64,000 bases of DNA from Neodontobutis hainanensis (lineage: Eukaryota; Chordata; Actinopteri; Gobiiformes; Odontobutidae), in NCBI GenBank assembly GCA_024349245.1, contig JALDNG010000026.1, forward strand, positions 1 through 64,000, read 5' to 3'. The notes under the pieces are model-generated. The model searched no databases. It saw only the letters and a list, made by a program, of their open reading frames with translations, and was not told where the DNA came from. Below, piece after piece: positions 35,162 to 47,475 of this stretch. How positions within the stretch are numbered: the stretch's first letter is position 1; every line of letters begins with the position of its first letter. A program made the translations under genes and the position numbers.

Positions 35162-36459
35162 CTGAAAGAGAACAAACATCAAAAGCCGTGACAATCCTTT
35201 CATTTTAATTTAATCAGTAGGCAGATCATTTAAGTGCATATTTCTTAACAGTGTACATGGTTTTTCCCAATTTTGCTTCAATTGTTCTTATTTTTGGGTC
35301 AGTTATTTCTGTTTGTGAGGCACAGATGTCTTGAATATGTATCGTTTCCAAAGAAAGGAATAAAGAATATGTTTGATGAGGCAATTCGGGCTGCCCTGGA
35401 GCCTCCTGAACCTAAGAGAAGGCATACATGTATCCTCTTCATACCACTACCCATATGGTTAACAATACTGAAGATATTTGTCACAATGCACATTCCAGCA
35501 AGAGTGGAGACATAGATATGCCTCCTGACAACCCAAATACCTTTTATAATTTGGGGTTTGAATAACATTTTATAATGTGACTTAATGTGTTAATCATTAC
35601 TAATCATTACTAAACGTTAAATGACAAAAACATTTTATGCAGGATATTCTATTTTACAATAATTTATTTTTGTAAACACAAGTAAACCTTTTTAAATGTA
35701 AATACCGCTTCAATTTTAACATTCATAAGTGGCTTCATTAGTTTGTAAATATCTTGTGAATAACCACTTATTAGTGAACACAATCTGATTATGCTGTGAT
35801 CATTCAATGTATTCATATGGTTAACAAAAAACAAAAAAGGAGTACTTGCCTTTGATTTTCAGTTTGTACTGTTCTTTAACATAAAACCAATATGAATATG
35901 CAACAAATATACATACATGTTTATGAGTTGTAGTTGACATTTTGATTTCGCACATGTATGGCATTACAAATGGAAGGTTAACAATTACCAGAGCACAACA
36001 AAGAAAACAGGTACAATGAATCATACAGGAGTTGGACGCTTGCAATTGTTTAATTCTCCCTTATTTTTTATGTTAATATTTATGAAATGCAGAATCAAAT
36101 ATAATTGACAATACACAGACAAGGAGACATGTTTTAAACATTTCAAAAAGCATAAGGTAATAACATTAAAGCGTAAGGTAAAGTGCAGGTTTCAGGCATC
36201 ACAGTGGTTAGCACCCCCGTCTCACCAGCAAGAATGTCCTGGGTTCATTTCCCATCCAGGTCAGGACCATTCTGTGTGGAGTTTGCATGTTCTCCTGTGT
36301 CTGCGTAGATTTTCTTTGGGTACTCGGTTTCCCCTACCACTAATAGTCCCTCCCTCACATGGGGTCAGGACATCCCTGAAAAGAGATTTGAAATCTCAGT
36401 GGGACTATCCTGGGTATTTAAAAGGTTGAAAAAAGGCATCAGGAAAAAGGTGAACAGGC
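35162..36459. other. junction interval between D1 and the second F-box copy
   Basis: 35162-35312 is dnajc11 intron sequence. About 35313-35820 has no counterpart elsewhere in the window apart from its tandem copy, and is unassigned. From about 35821 it matches the 3' flank of F1 (31550 on), marking the join of an older F-box + dnajc11-tail duplication. A SINE lies at 36202-36433. Confidence 0.55.
36202..36433 (+). mobile_element. tRNA-derived SINE (V-SINE type)
   Basis: CAGTGGTTAGCACCCCCGTC resembles a pol III A box, and CTGGGTTCATTTCCCATCC a B box. These are followed by the conserved CTGTGTGGAGTTTGCATGTT core of fish V-SINEs. Flanking direct repeats are AGGCATCA (36194-36201, 36434-36441). 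It is present at copies F2 and F4 but absent at the matching site of F1 and F3. Confidence 0.85.
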
Positions 36460-37945
36460 TTACAGGTGTGTTTCAGGACATATTTCCACACAGCTGTCAG
36501 TTACACGTATTCCGTACCATCCTGCCCAGAACTGTCGATCCATGCCTCCATGCATAAAACGAATGTATCTCATTCCTGGACCATAGTTCTTGAATACATG
36601 TGTCATCTCAAACAAAAAGATGATTCATTCTTGAGTATTATGGCTTTAAAACTAACTCATTTATGGCAATAATGTCACATCCCTTTTATATTTACCTGAT
36701 TCCACTTCTGATCGTTCCACTGTTCAAAGTAAATAGTCTCGGGTTCAAATTTCTGGATAAGCTCTTTTTTCTTGTTTAGCAACTCCACTCTGATTTTATA
36801 CAAACATCCACAATCCCAGCGTGGTGCATACCTGGAATATCACAAACACACAAGCAATATTTTAGACAGCCTGGACCTTGTTTAGTTTATTTAATTTAAC
36901 CAAGTGAAAATTTGTCAGATGCATTTCTTTACTTTGTGTTTGATAATACACAATTAAACAGTTTTCTCACCAATCTGATATTTTGATCAGAGGCTGGAAA
37001 CGATCCATAAGTATTGGGTTGTAACCTTCTGATTCCAAATCAATCACTTGGGACTTCCAGCACATGCTGAAAATGTGTTTAAACCACTACTTATCATTGT
37101 TGTATATATTTTAAAGCACACTATTGACAATGCACAAGATAAATTCTCACCCAAAAGAGGTCACAAAGTTTTTTTTGACTGTTTCATTTGGATGTGGCTC
37201 CATAACGTCCTCTACTTTCCACTGATTACCTCCATTTTCCAAAATTTTCCAATCCTTAAATTTATCTGCAAAAACAAAAGACATTGTTACTGGTTGTCAA
37301 TCCCACCAAACATAGTACTGTGTATTTATGGCTCCATACCTTCTGCTCTGGGATTCTTAAGGATATTTCTCCTCATTTTGCACAAAAAGTAACAAATCCT
37401 CCAATCTTTGGGATTTGTGGAGGCATCACGAGACCAGTAACCTTCTCTTCTACATCTTTCTCGCCACAAAAATTCACTGTCAGCCACTTCTTTCCATTGC
37501 TTGCACACTAATCGACAAAGACAGACTACCTGATCAGAAGGTAGGTTAAGGAATATATTTTCCAGGATCTCCACAGGAACAGAGAAGGACTGAAAAAAGC
37601 AATTTTTTGGAGAACAAAGTATTTAACTAAAACAAAAAAGTAGGCCTTGTTTATTTTACATTTTCTTCAGAAGCTTAATGTATAAACTTGAAACACATGT
37701 GTTAAGGTATTGCACCATGTTTCTGTTTAGAACCACAAAGTCCTAATCCATGATGACACTAACCTTAACAATGCCCAGTGCGCACTTAAGGGGATGGGAC
37801 ACTGAATTTGTAAGAACATGAATATAGCTACACTTTGGTCAGAAATCTTATCCGAAATGTTTTTATTACTTACAGATGCATATAAATTCGAGGATGATGT
37901 TAAAGAATCTTGAAATGAAGTTGATGAGCTCGGACCTGAACCCAT
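36460..37945 (-). CDS. F-box protein with FBA domain, copy F2
   Basis: Exons 37874-37945, 37340-37589, 37151-37265, 36971-37066, 36696-36831 and 36460-36606 again sum to 816 bases and 271 aa with no break seen. Differences from F1 include Ser for Phe in exon 1 (TSSSNLYAS) and Phe for Tyr at the exon 3 end (TSFG). The acceptor of the last exon is GAG rather than CAG, still a legal AG. The promoter is not native: 38054 onward, 108 bases upstream of the ATG, is transposon-derived sequence brought in by the tandem duplication. Role as for F1. Confidence 0.85.
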
Positions 37946-38053
37946 CGTTTTTCTTTTCCGGCCTGTATCGAGCGAGACAAAGTGTCATTTTATGTAATAT
38001 CATACAAGGCAAAAAGTCCTCTTCCTAGAACAGTTAGCTTTAACGTTAGCTGT

Positions 38054-38495
38054 TAAGCTAACGTTAGCCCCTTTTATCAAAAGTAACATGCAGTAGATAA
38101 TATATATACGAAGTTACAACAGCCATACCACGTTGAACAACGCTTTATAAAACGAGCCGTTTGTCAGTCTGGTGCTTTATTATCTTCCATGTCTCAAGAG
38201 TTTGCTTTACTGCTGTCAGCACTCGACATTAAAATATAGTTTACTCTCAAAGTTTGTTCAGCAATACACTTTTACAGAAGTGTAACTTTTCTTACCTTTG
38301 TAAACATGATGCAAGTAAATGTCCAAGTCCTTCAGGGCGACAGACTGAAAGATAATGCTCCGGTGACTCAGTCATGCACGTACGAACACGCGCCAGTCTG
38401 AACACGAGAGCGAGCAGGACACTGACTGTAGTTTCTCTTAACGGCCACAGGTGGCAGTAACTGTTAGGTTTTTATGAAAGCTACGTAATGCCCCT
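38054..38495. mobile_element. truncated right end of the second TTAA element (copy)
   Basis: Copy of 23698-24139 ending ACGTAATGCCCCT before TTAA. It includes the plausible first exon of the ballast gene but no other part of it. Confidence 0.9.
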
Positions 38496-38545
38496 TTAAT
38501 ACAGGTAAGTCACATGTTTTTTGTTTGTTTTTCATTTGCATTTAA

Positions 38546-38849
38546 AGGGATAGTTCACACAAAATTAAATTTTTTCATAATGTACTCACCCTTGTGTTGT
38601 TCCAAATCTGTATGAGTTTCTTTTTTCTGTTGAACATAAAGGAAGATATTCAGTTTTGGGTCTTCATTGACTTCCATAGTATTTTTTTAATACTATATGG
38701 AAGTTAGGGGAGACCCAAAACTCTTTGGTTACCAAAATTCTTCAGAACATCTTTATTTGTTCAACAGAAGAAATAAACTTATACAGGTTTGGAACAGCAC
38801 AAGGGTGAGTAAATTATGACAAAATGTTACATTTGTGTGAACTATCCCT
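38546..38849. mobile_element. foldback MITE (copy)
   Basis: Same TTAA-flanked element as 24190-24493. Confidence 0.9.
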
Positions 38850-39426
38850 TTAATTCTGTTAAACATTCATTTGAAACCTGTTGACTATAATGTATCTCAC
38901 ATGTAGTGTTGGGTAGATTACTTATGAAATTCAATCTTGTACCTACATCACAACAAATTTAACCTGTATGCAAGACAGCTTTAATTGTGCATTTAAATGT
39001 ATCATTTCATATTCATATGAATTATTTGTATCATTTTAATTACTTCATTATTTTATAGACTATTAAAATTTTTATATTTAAAACATTTACCTCATAACAT
39101 TATTTCTGCAGTTGCAATTGCTGTGTAAATGCATTAGATTTTATTGCTTTAAAAAACAACATACTAAGAATTTGGCATAAAAGATAACGTACATTGCATA
39201 AGGCTAGAAAAAATGGTTCCTATGAAGGTAAAAATGGCCCTGCCCCTAAGGCCTAGCCTGTAGTAGATAGATATTGTAATCTATATACTCAAGCAACTGT
39301 AAGCTGCAAACATGGCAAATTACATTATGGAAAAATAATACATTTTTGTAAGGGTGCTAGTGTCCTTACAGACTAAAGATTATAATCCCAAAATGTAAAT
39401 AACCTTTTATTTATTTTATTTTTCAG

Positions 39427-39951
39427 GAGGAACTGGATCATGTGACATCATCATGGAATAATCACAGAATACGACCAGTACATAACTCTCGATCTCCAAA
39501 TGGCCGCCCAGCCATTATCCATGCGGTACCTCAGTTATATGGCGATGGCGATTACTTACACCTTGTAAACACACAACAAGTTGAAGTGTGTCTTGAAGAA
39601 TGTGTATTTAAAGACTACCCATGTGACAACGATGTGTTTGATGTCTGTGTTCACCTCATTACAGAACACAATTTGGATATGTCAAAAGATGTCTATTCAA
39701 CTGTGGATATTTCTCTCAAACACTTTTCTTTGCTCTTGACGCAATTTCTTGCTCTCGTGTCAGGATTTTGCTTTCACTGTGAGAATTGTGCCATGGGCGG
39801 GGCCGGCGTTCCTATTGGCCAGTCGGGTGAGTATCGTCTTGTCTTGGGAGTCAAACTGAATCATTACACCATTGTTCGGTTCACCTGCATAGATGCCGCT
39901 TCTGCCTTAGTTAAGTTGAGCACGGACATGACACTTCCAATGTTTGGGTAA
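39427..39951 (+). pseudogene. IS3EU-like transposase C-terminal exon (copy)
   Basis: Open from the AG acceptor (39426) to TAA at 39949-39951: EELDHVTSSWNNHRIRPVHN to LVKLSTDMTLPMFG. It lacks the two small frameshifts present at 25200-25450, so one copy has gained or lost bases. Without exon 1 it has no catalytic core. Confidence 0.8.
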
Positions 39952-40184
39952 GATGATGACACACAGCTGGCTGAGCAAGTTCAGTATCACTGAAGATTAA
40001 ACATTAAAAATAGCACTCAGATTCATGAATGAATGTGTATTATATTATTTGCTTATAGTTTGCTTATATATTTTTGCTATCAGTGTGATAACTTTTTCTC
40101 TCAACCTTTTTTTTCTCTCAGATTTTTTTTCTGTCGGATCTTTTATTTTTTTGCATGTAATAAAGACACAATACTAACTCCATA

Positions 40185-40533
40185 GACTTGTACCTTCTTT
40201 ATGAAATTGGCAATCTTCTGTAAGAAGTTGTCCCTGTAGAAAATCTGACTTGGTCAGTCTGGAGGGTATCTATTATCAAGTGAGTCTGTCTGATCCTTTC
40301 ACACAAAAGGTGGGTCTGGGCCAGGCGTATGATGTTATCAGCCCGGTGTCCCTTAACAGCAGAACCCAGTCCTAGGCTTTTAGGAATCAGCTTGCTTTGT
40401 CTGCATCGTAGGTTAAATCTAAGATGATTTCTATAGTCTGCCAGGAACAGTAGCAGTTGAAGGGTAGCAACATGTCTGTGAAGGTATTCAGTCATCCAGG
40501 ACATCTTCAAAAAAGGTTTAAGTAAAAGCATTT
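40185..40533 (-). pseudogene. Penelope-like element, start of coding region (copy)
   Basis: Copy of 25827-26175, with ATG at 40504 (minus strand), between the IS3EU-like right repeat and the LTR relict. Confidence 0.65.
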
Positions 40534-41560
40534 TGTCATGGCCCCTCCTCTGTCTGGCAGGGGTGGTTCCTCCTCCAGGCAGAGGAGGTTTGTGAGTAAT
40601 TGGAGCCACCTGGGTACAGGTATTTAAACACCTGCCATCCCTTCTCCTCTATCTCTCAGCTCTTACAGGTTTGGTTTGGTTTGGTTTGGTTGGGTTGGGT
40701 TGGGTTGGGTTGGTTATGGTGCTTTGTGGTCTTCTTTAGGTTTGCACTCAGGCGTTTCACACATCCATGCACCCTATACACCTCCTATTTTGACATACTC
40801 ACACCCCATTCTTTTTGTTGTTAAAGTTAATGGTTCTTAGTTTAGTTAATAAATACTTTTGATTTGTTAAAGTTAAAGTTAATTGTGCTTAAGTTTACTT
40901 CAGTACTCCGGTTTCTTTAACAGTTTGTCATAGTTGAAGTTGGGTTTTGGTTGAACGTTCTTATTCTTATGGCTATGTTGATCTATTTGTAGTTTGGCAA
41001 TAAGTTGGCTTTTTTGACTGTTGTTTTTTTAGTTAAATTTGGTTAGTAGTTTTGTAAAGTAAGTTCAGTTTGCCAAACTTTTGTTTGAGGGGATGCTTTG
41101 GTTTGGCCAGTATTGTAGGAGAGAGCAGTGAGAGACATATGTTCCTTTGTTCAGTTAGCTTTATAGCTAAGTCTGTTAGCAATTCACTCTGGGCTTTTCT
41201 GGGTTTTTGTCCTGGTGGAAGTCCTCTTCTGTTAAGGTTTTGCAGCGAGTGTCAATAGGAGGCTTGTGGTGTTTTGTTTTTAAGTGGCAGTAAACGTGGA
41301 TGGAGCTTCCCTCCCTATTCCCGACATCGGCTCAGCACCTCCGTGGGCGTCGGGGGCCTCCAGCTTTGATTGTCTTTTCTACTCCAATGGTTTTGTGTGC
41401 ATAAAACCCTACCACATGTGACTGCATGACGATTAGGGTCCAGTTAGTTAGCTGTTCTGGGACAATAGGCGAGTGTGGCTCCTGCCCTTAAATTAGAATG
41501 GCTGCAGGGAGTTTTTTTTTTTATATATATATATAGGCTTTGTATTGGCTGAGAAAAATG

Positions 41561-43140
41561 TCTTCCATTTTGGATAGTTTTGTTCAGTCTCTTTCAGAGT
41601 TAGCCTTAGAGTTGTGTACTAAGGAGCAGTTAATTGAAATAGCTGAACATTATCAGATTGAAATTGTTGATAGAAAAGAGATGGTTAAAGCTGTGTTAAG
41701 GCAGGGTCTGAGAAGCGGGTGTTCTCTGTGGTCAGTCGGATAGTAGTGAGGGTGCAAGTTTTAAGACTAGCCCTTCATTAACTTTTGAGTAACAGAGGGA
41801 GCTGTTGCAGTTGGAGATTGAGCGATTGCGACATGCCAGTAGACCAGAGGAAAGAGTACTACAGTTTGATGTTTCACAGGATCTTTGTTTGTTGCCTAAA
41901 TTTGATGAGTAGGATCCAGATATGTACTTTATTTTATTTGAGCGTATTGCAGGAGCTAGAGCTTGGTCAGATTTGGAAAAGACTACGTTGTTGCAGTGTG
42001 CACTTACAGGTAAAGCCCGTGAGGTCTTATCAGGACTAAGCCCGGCTGACAGTAAAGTTTATGTAAAAATTAAAACGGCAGTAATGAAGGTCTATGAGTT
42101 TGTGCCGGAAGCATATCGTCAATGCTTTCGTTACAGGAAAAGGTTAGATTCACAAACTTATTCTGAATTTGTTCGTGATTTGACCTCTGCATTTAATCTT
42201 TGCTGTGCAGCTTCTGAAGTTAACACTTTTAAGGCCTGTCTGATTTGATTGTGTTGGAGCAATTTAAAAATTCTGTGTCTGACCAGGTAGCTACCTACAT
42301 GAATGAATGTAAAGTCAAGTCTCCAAGTGATGCAGCAGTTCTTGCTGATGAGTACATGCAGATGCATAAACACAGTTTTGAGCCAAACAATGACAACTAC
42401 AAAAATAAATTTACTCCTAGGCATAGTAGGTCACTTTTGTCTAGAGCTTTTCAAAACCCCAACAAAAGCGTGGTTCTGAAGGCTTTAAAGCCCAAGTTAA
42501 TGCCAATACCTGTCGCTATTGTTTAGTGGAAAGACATTGGAAGAAGGATTGTCTTCTACTTAAATCAAAAGATTGGGTCATGTTAAACCTGCAGTGATGG
42601 CAGCTCCTGTGGCAGCCGCTGATCACCACGGTTTGTTTTTCAGCCGGTGGCTGAGTCTGGTTATCAGTCTTCTCTTGGTAATTTTGCAGCCTTTGTGTCA
42701 GATGGTGTGGTGTCCCTTCTGGATGGCAAACAAAATATTCTTATTAAAATACTGAGAGATAGTGGAGCTTTAGATTATTTTATTTTAGAATCTGTCTTGC
42801 TTTTCTCTAAGGAGTCTGACACTGGCAGCTGTGTAATGGTACGCGGCATGGGTTTAGTTCCATTCTCTTCTTTGTACATCAAGTCACTCTAAAATGTGGT
42901 CTGGTAGAGGGTAATGTAGCTGTTGGGGTTAGACCCCAGTTGCCAGTAGAGGGTGTCCAGGTGATTTTGGGGAATGACCTGGCAGGTAGTAAGGTGTGGG
43001 CTGATGGTCAACCAAACATCTTCAAAAAGCAACCTTCTGTGCCCCCTGCAGGTGTATCTCCAGTTGACAGCAGTTTGTCTCCTGAGGGGTTTCCAGTTTG
43101 TGTTGTTACCCGCTCTGCTTCTCGTCAGAAGGTGGAGAGT
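41561..43140 (+). pseudogene. gag/protease remnant, second LTR copy
   Basis: Same parts as 27213-28800. Homopolymer differences (one base fewer after TTTTCAAAA and in two other runs) break the frame before the zinc knuckle that is continuous with protease in copy 1. Confidence 0.65.
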
Positions 43141-43339
43141 AAGCCAGGAAGTCTCGAGTTGCCAGTGAAACTCCGGAATGAACAGTTGACTCGTTCACAA
43201 GATTTATTGGTAGCTGAGAAAAAGGCTGATACTACTCTGGCCGATCTGTTTGATAAAGTTGTTCCTGATTCAGTGGTCAGGAATAGTGATCTATGTTATT
43301 CAGTTCTTGATGGGCTTTTGGTCAGTCAGATCAAGGGTC

Positions 43340-43955
43340 TACTACTTCCAATTTGTTTGTTCAAGTTCTCAAACAGCTTAAAGTTAAACATAATAAGTCC
43401 ACTGCCTTCCATGCCCAGAGCCAGGGGTTTTTGGAACGTTTTCATCAAACGTTAAAATCCTTATTGCGTGCACACTGTACATAACTGTCTGCAGATTGGG
43501 AGGAGGGGTTACCTTGGCTGCTGCTTGCTGCTCATGAGGTGGTGGAGGAGAGCACAGGGTTCAGCCCTAATGATTTGGTGTTTGGTCACAAGGTGCGTGG
43601 GCCATTTGCGGTGCTGCAGGATGGGTGTTTGCCAGAGGAATGCCCTGGGAACCTTATTGACTACATAAACAGTTTTAGGATAAAGTTGTATAGGGCTGGT
43701 GAACTGGCAAAGAGAAATTACAATGTTCTCAGAAGAAAATGAAACAAAAATATGACAGGTGTGCTGAACTGCGTGTGTTTAGTCCAGGTGATCGTGTACT
43801 CACTCTGTTGCCTTTGGTAAATTAACCTTTTCAAGCGAAGTACTGTGGTCCTTTTATGATGTTGCGTAAAGTGTCAGGTTTAAACTACCTCATTGTAACT
43901 CCTGGTAATAGAAAGAAGTCTAAATTATGCCATGTAAACCTGTTAAAACGTTAAC
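43340..43955 (+). pseudogene. integrase C-terminal remnant, second LTR copy
   Basis: Copy of 29000-29610. A one-base deletion in the 'GELAK' codons (near 43712) shifts the frame earlier than in copy 1. Confidence 0.6.
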
Positions 43956-43991
43956 ATTCCTGTGATTTTAGCCCAGTTGAAGGCACTCCAG

Positions 43992-44099
43992 CAACGCAGC
44001 CCTCACTGCTGGAGTGCCTTCAGCAGTGAGACACTCCAGCAGCCCTCACTGCTGGAGTGTCTCACTGCTGAAGGCACTCCAGCAGTGAGGGCTGCGTTG
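43992..44099. repeat. 51-bp-arm hairpin, second LTR copy
   Basis: Arms 43992-44042 and 44049-44099. The single mismatch seen in the other two copies is restored here (GCGTTG against CAACGC), giving perfect arms. Confidence 0.95.
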
Positions 44100-44934
44100 G
44101 TCGCGATGCCCATCACTGCCTCATCCATGCACTGCCACATCCATGCACCCTACGACACCTCCTATTTTGACATACTCACACCCCATTCTTTTTGTTGTTA
44201 AAGTTAATGGTTCTTAGTTTAGTTAATAAATACTTTTGATTTGTTAAAGTTAAAGTTAATTGTGCTTAAGTTTACTTCAGTACTCCGGTTTCTTTAACAG
44301 TTTGTCATAGTTGAAGTTGGGTTTTGGTTGAACGTTCTTATTCTTATGGCTATGTTGATCTATTTGTAGTTTGGCAATAAGTTGGCTTTTTTGACTGTTG
44401 TTTTTTTAGTTAAATTTGGTTAGTAGTTTTGTAAAGTAAGTTCAGTTTGCCAAACTTTTGTTTGAGGGGATGCTTTGGTTTGGCCAGTATTGTAGGAGAG
44501 AGCAGTGAGAGACATATGTTCCTTTGTTCAGTTAGCTTTATAGCTAAGTCTGTTAGCAATTCACTCTGGGCTTTTCTGGGTTTTTGTCCTGGTGGAAGTC
44601 CTCTTCTGTTAAGGTTTTGCAGCGAGTGTCAATAGGAGGCTTGTGGTGTTTTGTTTTTAAGTGGCAGTAAACGTGGATGGAGCTTCCTCCCCTATTCCCG
44701 ACATCGGCTCGAGCACCTCCGTGGACGTCGGGGCCTCCAGCTTTGATTGTCTTTTCTACTCCAATGGTTTTGTGTGCATAAAACCCTACCACATGTGACT
44801 GCATGACGATTAGGGTCCAGTTAGTTAGCTGTTCTGGGACAATAGGCAGTGTGGCTCCTGCCCTTAAATTAGAATGGCTGCAGGGAGTTTTTTTTTATAT
44901 ATATATATAGGCTTTGTATTGGCTGAGAAAAATG

Positions 44935-46515
44935 TCTTCCATTTTGGATAGTTTTGTTCAGTCTCTTTCAGAGTTAGCCTTAGAGTTGTGTACTAAGGAG
45001 CAGTTAATTGAAATAGCTGAACATTATCAGATTGAAATTGTTGATAGAAAAGAGATGGTTAAAGCTGTGTTAAGGCAGGGTCTGAGAAGCGGGTGTTCTC
45101 TGTGGTCAGTCGGATAGTAGTGAGGGTGCAAGTTTTAAGACTAGCCCTTCATTAACTTTTGAGTAACAGAGGGAGCTGTTGCAGTTGGAGATTGAGCGAT
45201 TGCGACATGCCAGTAGACCAGAGGAAAGAGTACTACAGTTTGATGTTTCACAGGATCTTTGTTTGTTGCCTAAATTTGATGAGTAGGATCCAGATATGTA
45301 CTTTATTTTATTTGAGCGTATTGCAGGAGCTAGAGCTTGGTCAGATTTGGAAAAGACTACGTTGTTGCAGTGTGCACTTACAGGTAAAGCCCGTGAGGTC
45401 TTATCAGGACTAAGCCCGGCTGACAGTAAAGTTTATGTAAAAATTAAAACGGCAGTAATGAAGGTCTATGAGTTTGTGCGCCGAAGCATATCGTCAATGC
45501 TTTCGTTACAGGAAAAGGTTAGATTCACAAACTTATTCTGAATTTGTTCGTGATTTGACCTCTGCATTTAATCTTTGCTGTGCAGCTTCTGAAGTTAACA
45601 CTTTTAAGGCCTGTCTGATTTGATTGTGTTGGAGCAATTTAAAAATTCTGTGTCTGACCAGGTAGCTACCTACATGAATGAATGTAAAGTCAAGTCTCCA
45701 AGTGATGCAGCAGTTCTTGCTGATGAGTACATGCAGATGCATAAACACAGTTTTGAGCCAAACAATGACAACTACAAAAATAAATTTACTCCTAGGCATA
45801 GTAGGTCACTTTTGTCTAGAGCTTTTCAAAAACCCCAACAAAAGCGTGGTTCTGAAGGCTTTAAAGCCCAAGTTAATGCCAATACCTGTCGCTATTGTTT
45901 AGTGGAAAGACATTGGAAGAAGGATTGTCTTCTACTTAAATCAAAAGATTGGGTCATGTTAAACCTGCAGTGATGGCAGCTCCTGTGGCAGCCGCTGATC
46001 ACCACGGTTTGTTTTTCAGCCGGTGGCTGAGTCTGGTTATCAGTCTTCTCTTGGTAATTTTGCAGCCTTTGTGTCAGATGGTGTGGTGTCCCTTCTGGAT
46101 GGCAAACAAAATATTCTTATTAAAATACTGAGAGATAGTGGAGCTTTAGATTATTTTATTTTAGAATCTGTCTTGCTTTTCTCTAAGGAGTCTGACACTG
46201 GCAGCTGTGTAATGGTACGCGGCATGGGTTTAGTTCCATTCTCTTCTTTGTACATCAAGTCACTCTAAAATGTGGTCTGGTAGAGGGTAATGTAGCTGTT
46301 GGGGTTAGACCCCAGTTGCCAGTAGAGGGTGTCCAGGTGATTTTGGGGAATGACCTGGCAGGTAGTAAGGTGTGGGCTGATGGTCAACCAAACATCTTCA
46401 AAAAGCAACCTTCTGTGCCCCCTGCAGGTGTATCTCCAGTTGACAGCAGTTTGTCTCCTGAGGGGTTTCCAGTTTGTGTTGTTACCCGCTCTGCTTCTCG
46501 TCAGAAGGTGGAGAG
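44935..46515 (+). pseudogene. gag/protease remnant, third LTR copy
   Basis: As the other copies. A local GTGCGCCGAAG change near 45478 (GTGCCGGAAG in the others) alters the frame inside the capsid-like segment. Confidence 0.6.
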
Positions 46516-46719
46516 TAAGCCAGGAAGTCTCGAGTTGCCAGTGAAACTCCGGAATGAACAGTTGACTCGTTCACAAGATTTATTGGTAGCTGAGAAAAAG
46601 GCTGATACTACTCTGGCCGATCTGTTTGATAAAGTTGTTCCTGATTCAGTGGTCAGGAATAGTGATCTATGTTATTCAGTTCTTGATGGGCTTTTGGTCA
46701 GTCAGATCAAGGGTCTACT

Positions 46720-47330
46720 ACTTCCAATTTGTTTGTTCAAGTTCTCAAACAGCTTAAAGTTAAACATAATAAGTCCACTGCCTTCCATGCCCAGAGCCAG
46801 GGGTTTTGGAACGTTTTCATCAAAGCGTTAAAATCCTTATTGCGTGCACACTGTACATAACTGTCTGCAGATTGGGAGGAGGGGTTACCTTGGCTGCTGC
46901 TTGCTGCTCATGAGGTGGTGGAGGAGAGCACAGGGTTCAGCCCTAATGATTTGGTGTTTGGTCACAAGGTGCGTGGGCCATTTGCGGTGCTGCAGGATGG
47001 GTGTTTGCCAGAGGAATGCCCTGGGAACCTTATTGACTACATAAACAGTTTTAGGATAAAGTTGTATAGGGCTGGTGAACTGGCAAAGAGAAATTACAAT
47101 GTTCTCAGAAGAAAATGAAACAAAAATATGACAGGTGTGCTGAACTGCGTGTGTTTAGTCCAGGTGATCGTGTACTCACTCTGTTGCCTTTGGTAAATTA
47201 ACCTTTTCAAGCGAAGTACTGTGGTCCTTTTATGATGTTGCGTAAAGTGTCAGGTTTAAACTACCTCATTGTAACTCCTGGTAATAGAAAGAAGTCTAAA
47301 TTATGCCATGTAAACCTGTTAAAACGTTAA
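46720..47330 (+). pseudogene. integrase C-terminal remnant, third LTR copy
   Basis: As the other copies, with small indels near 46806 and 46825 (GGTTTTGG, AAAGCG). Confidence 0.6.
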
Positions 47331-47367
47331 CATTCCTGTGATTTTAGCCCAGTTGAAGGCACTCCAG

Positions 47368-47475
47368 CAACGCAGCCCTCACTGCTGGAGTGCCTTCAGC
47401 AGTGAGACACTCCAGCAGCCCTCACTGCTGGAGTGTCTCACTGCTGAAGGCACTCCAGCAGTGAGGGCTGCGCTG
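47368..47475. repeat. 51-bp-arm hairpin, third LTR copy
   Basis: Arms 47368-47418 and 47425-47475, with the same single mismatch as copy 1. Confidence 0.95.

Larger units (their letters stand above)
23698..38053. repeat. tandem duplication, unit 1 (14.4 kb)
   Basis: Everything from 23698 (inside the second TTAA element) to 38053 (5' flank of F2) recurs from 38054 to 55763 in the same order and orientation. Checked correspondences: MITE 24190/38546, Penelope start 26146/40504, F-box 32439/50160, dnajc11 exon 34749/52465, SINE 36202/53915. Identity is very high, with mainly single-base indels. Confidence 0.93.
38496..40184 (+). mobile_element. right part of the IS3EU-like element (copy)
   Basis: Contains the end of transposase exon 1 and its donor, the intron with the MITE (38546-38849), exon 2 (39427-39951) and the right terminal repeat. 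There is no left terminal repeat, so it cannot move as a unit. Confidence 0.9.
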
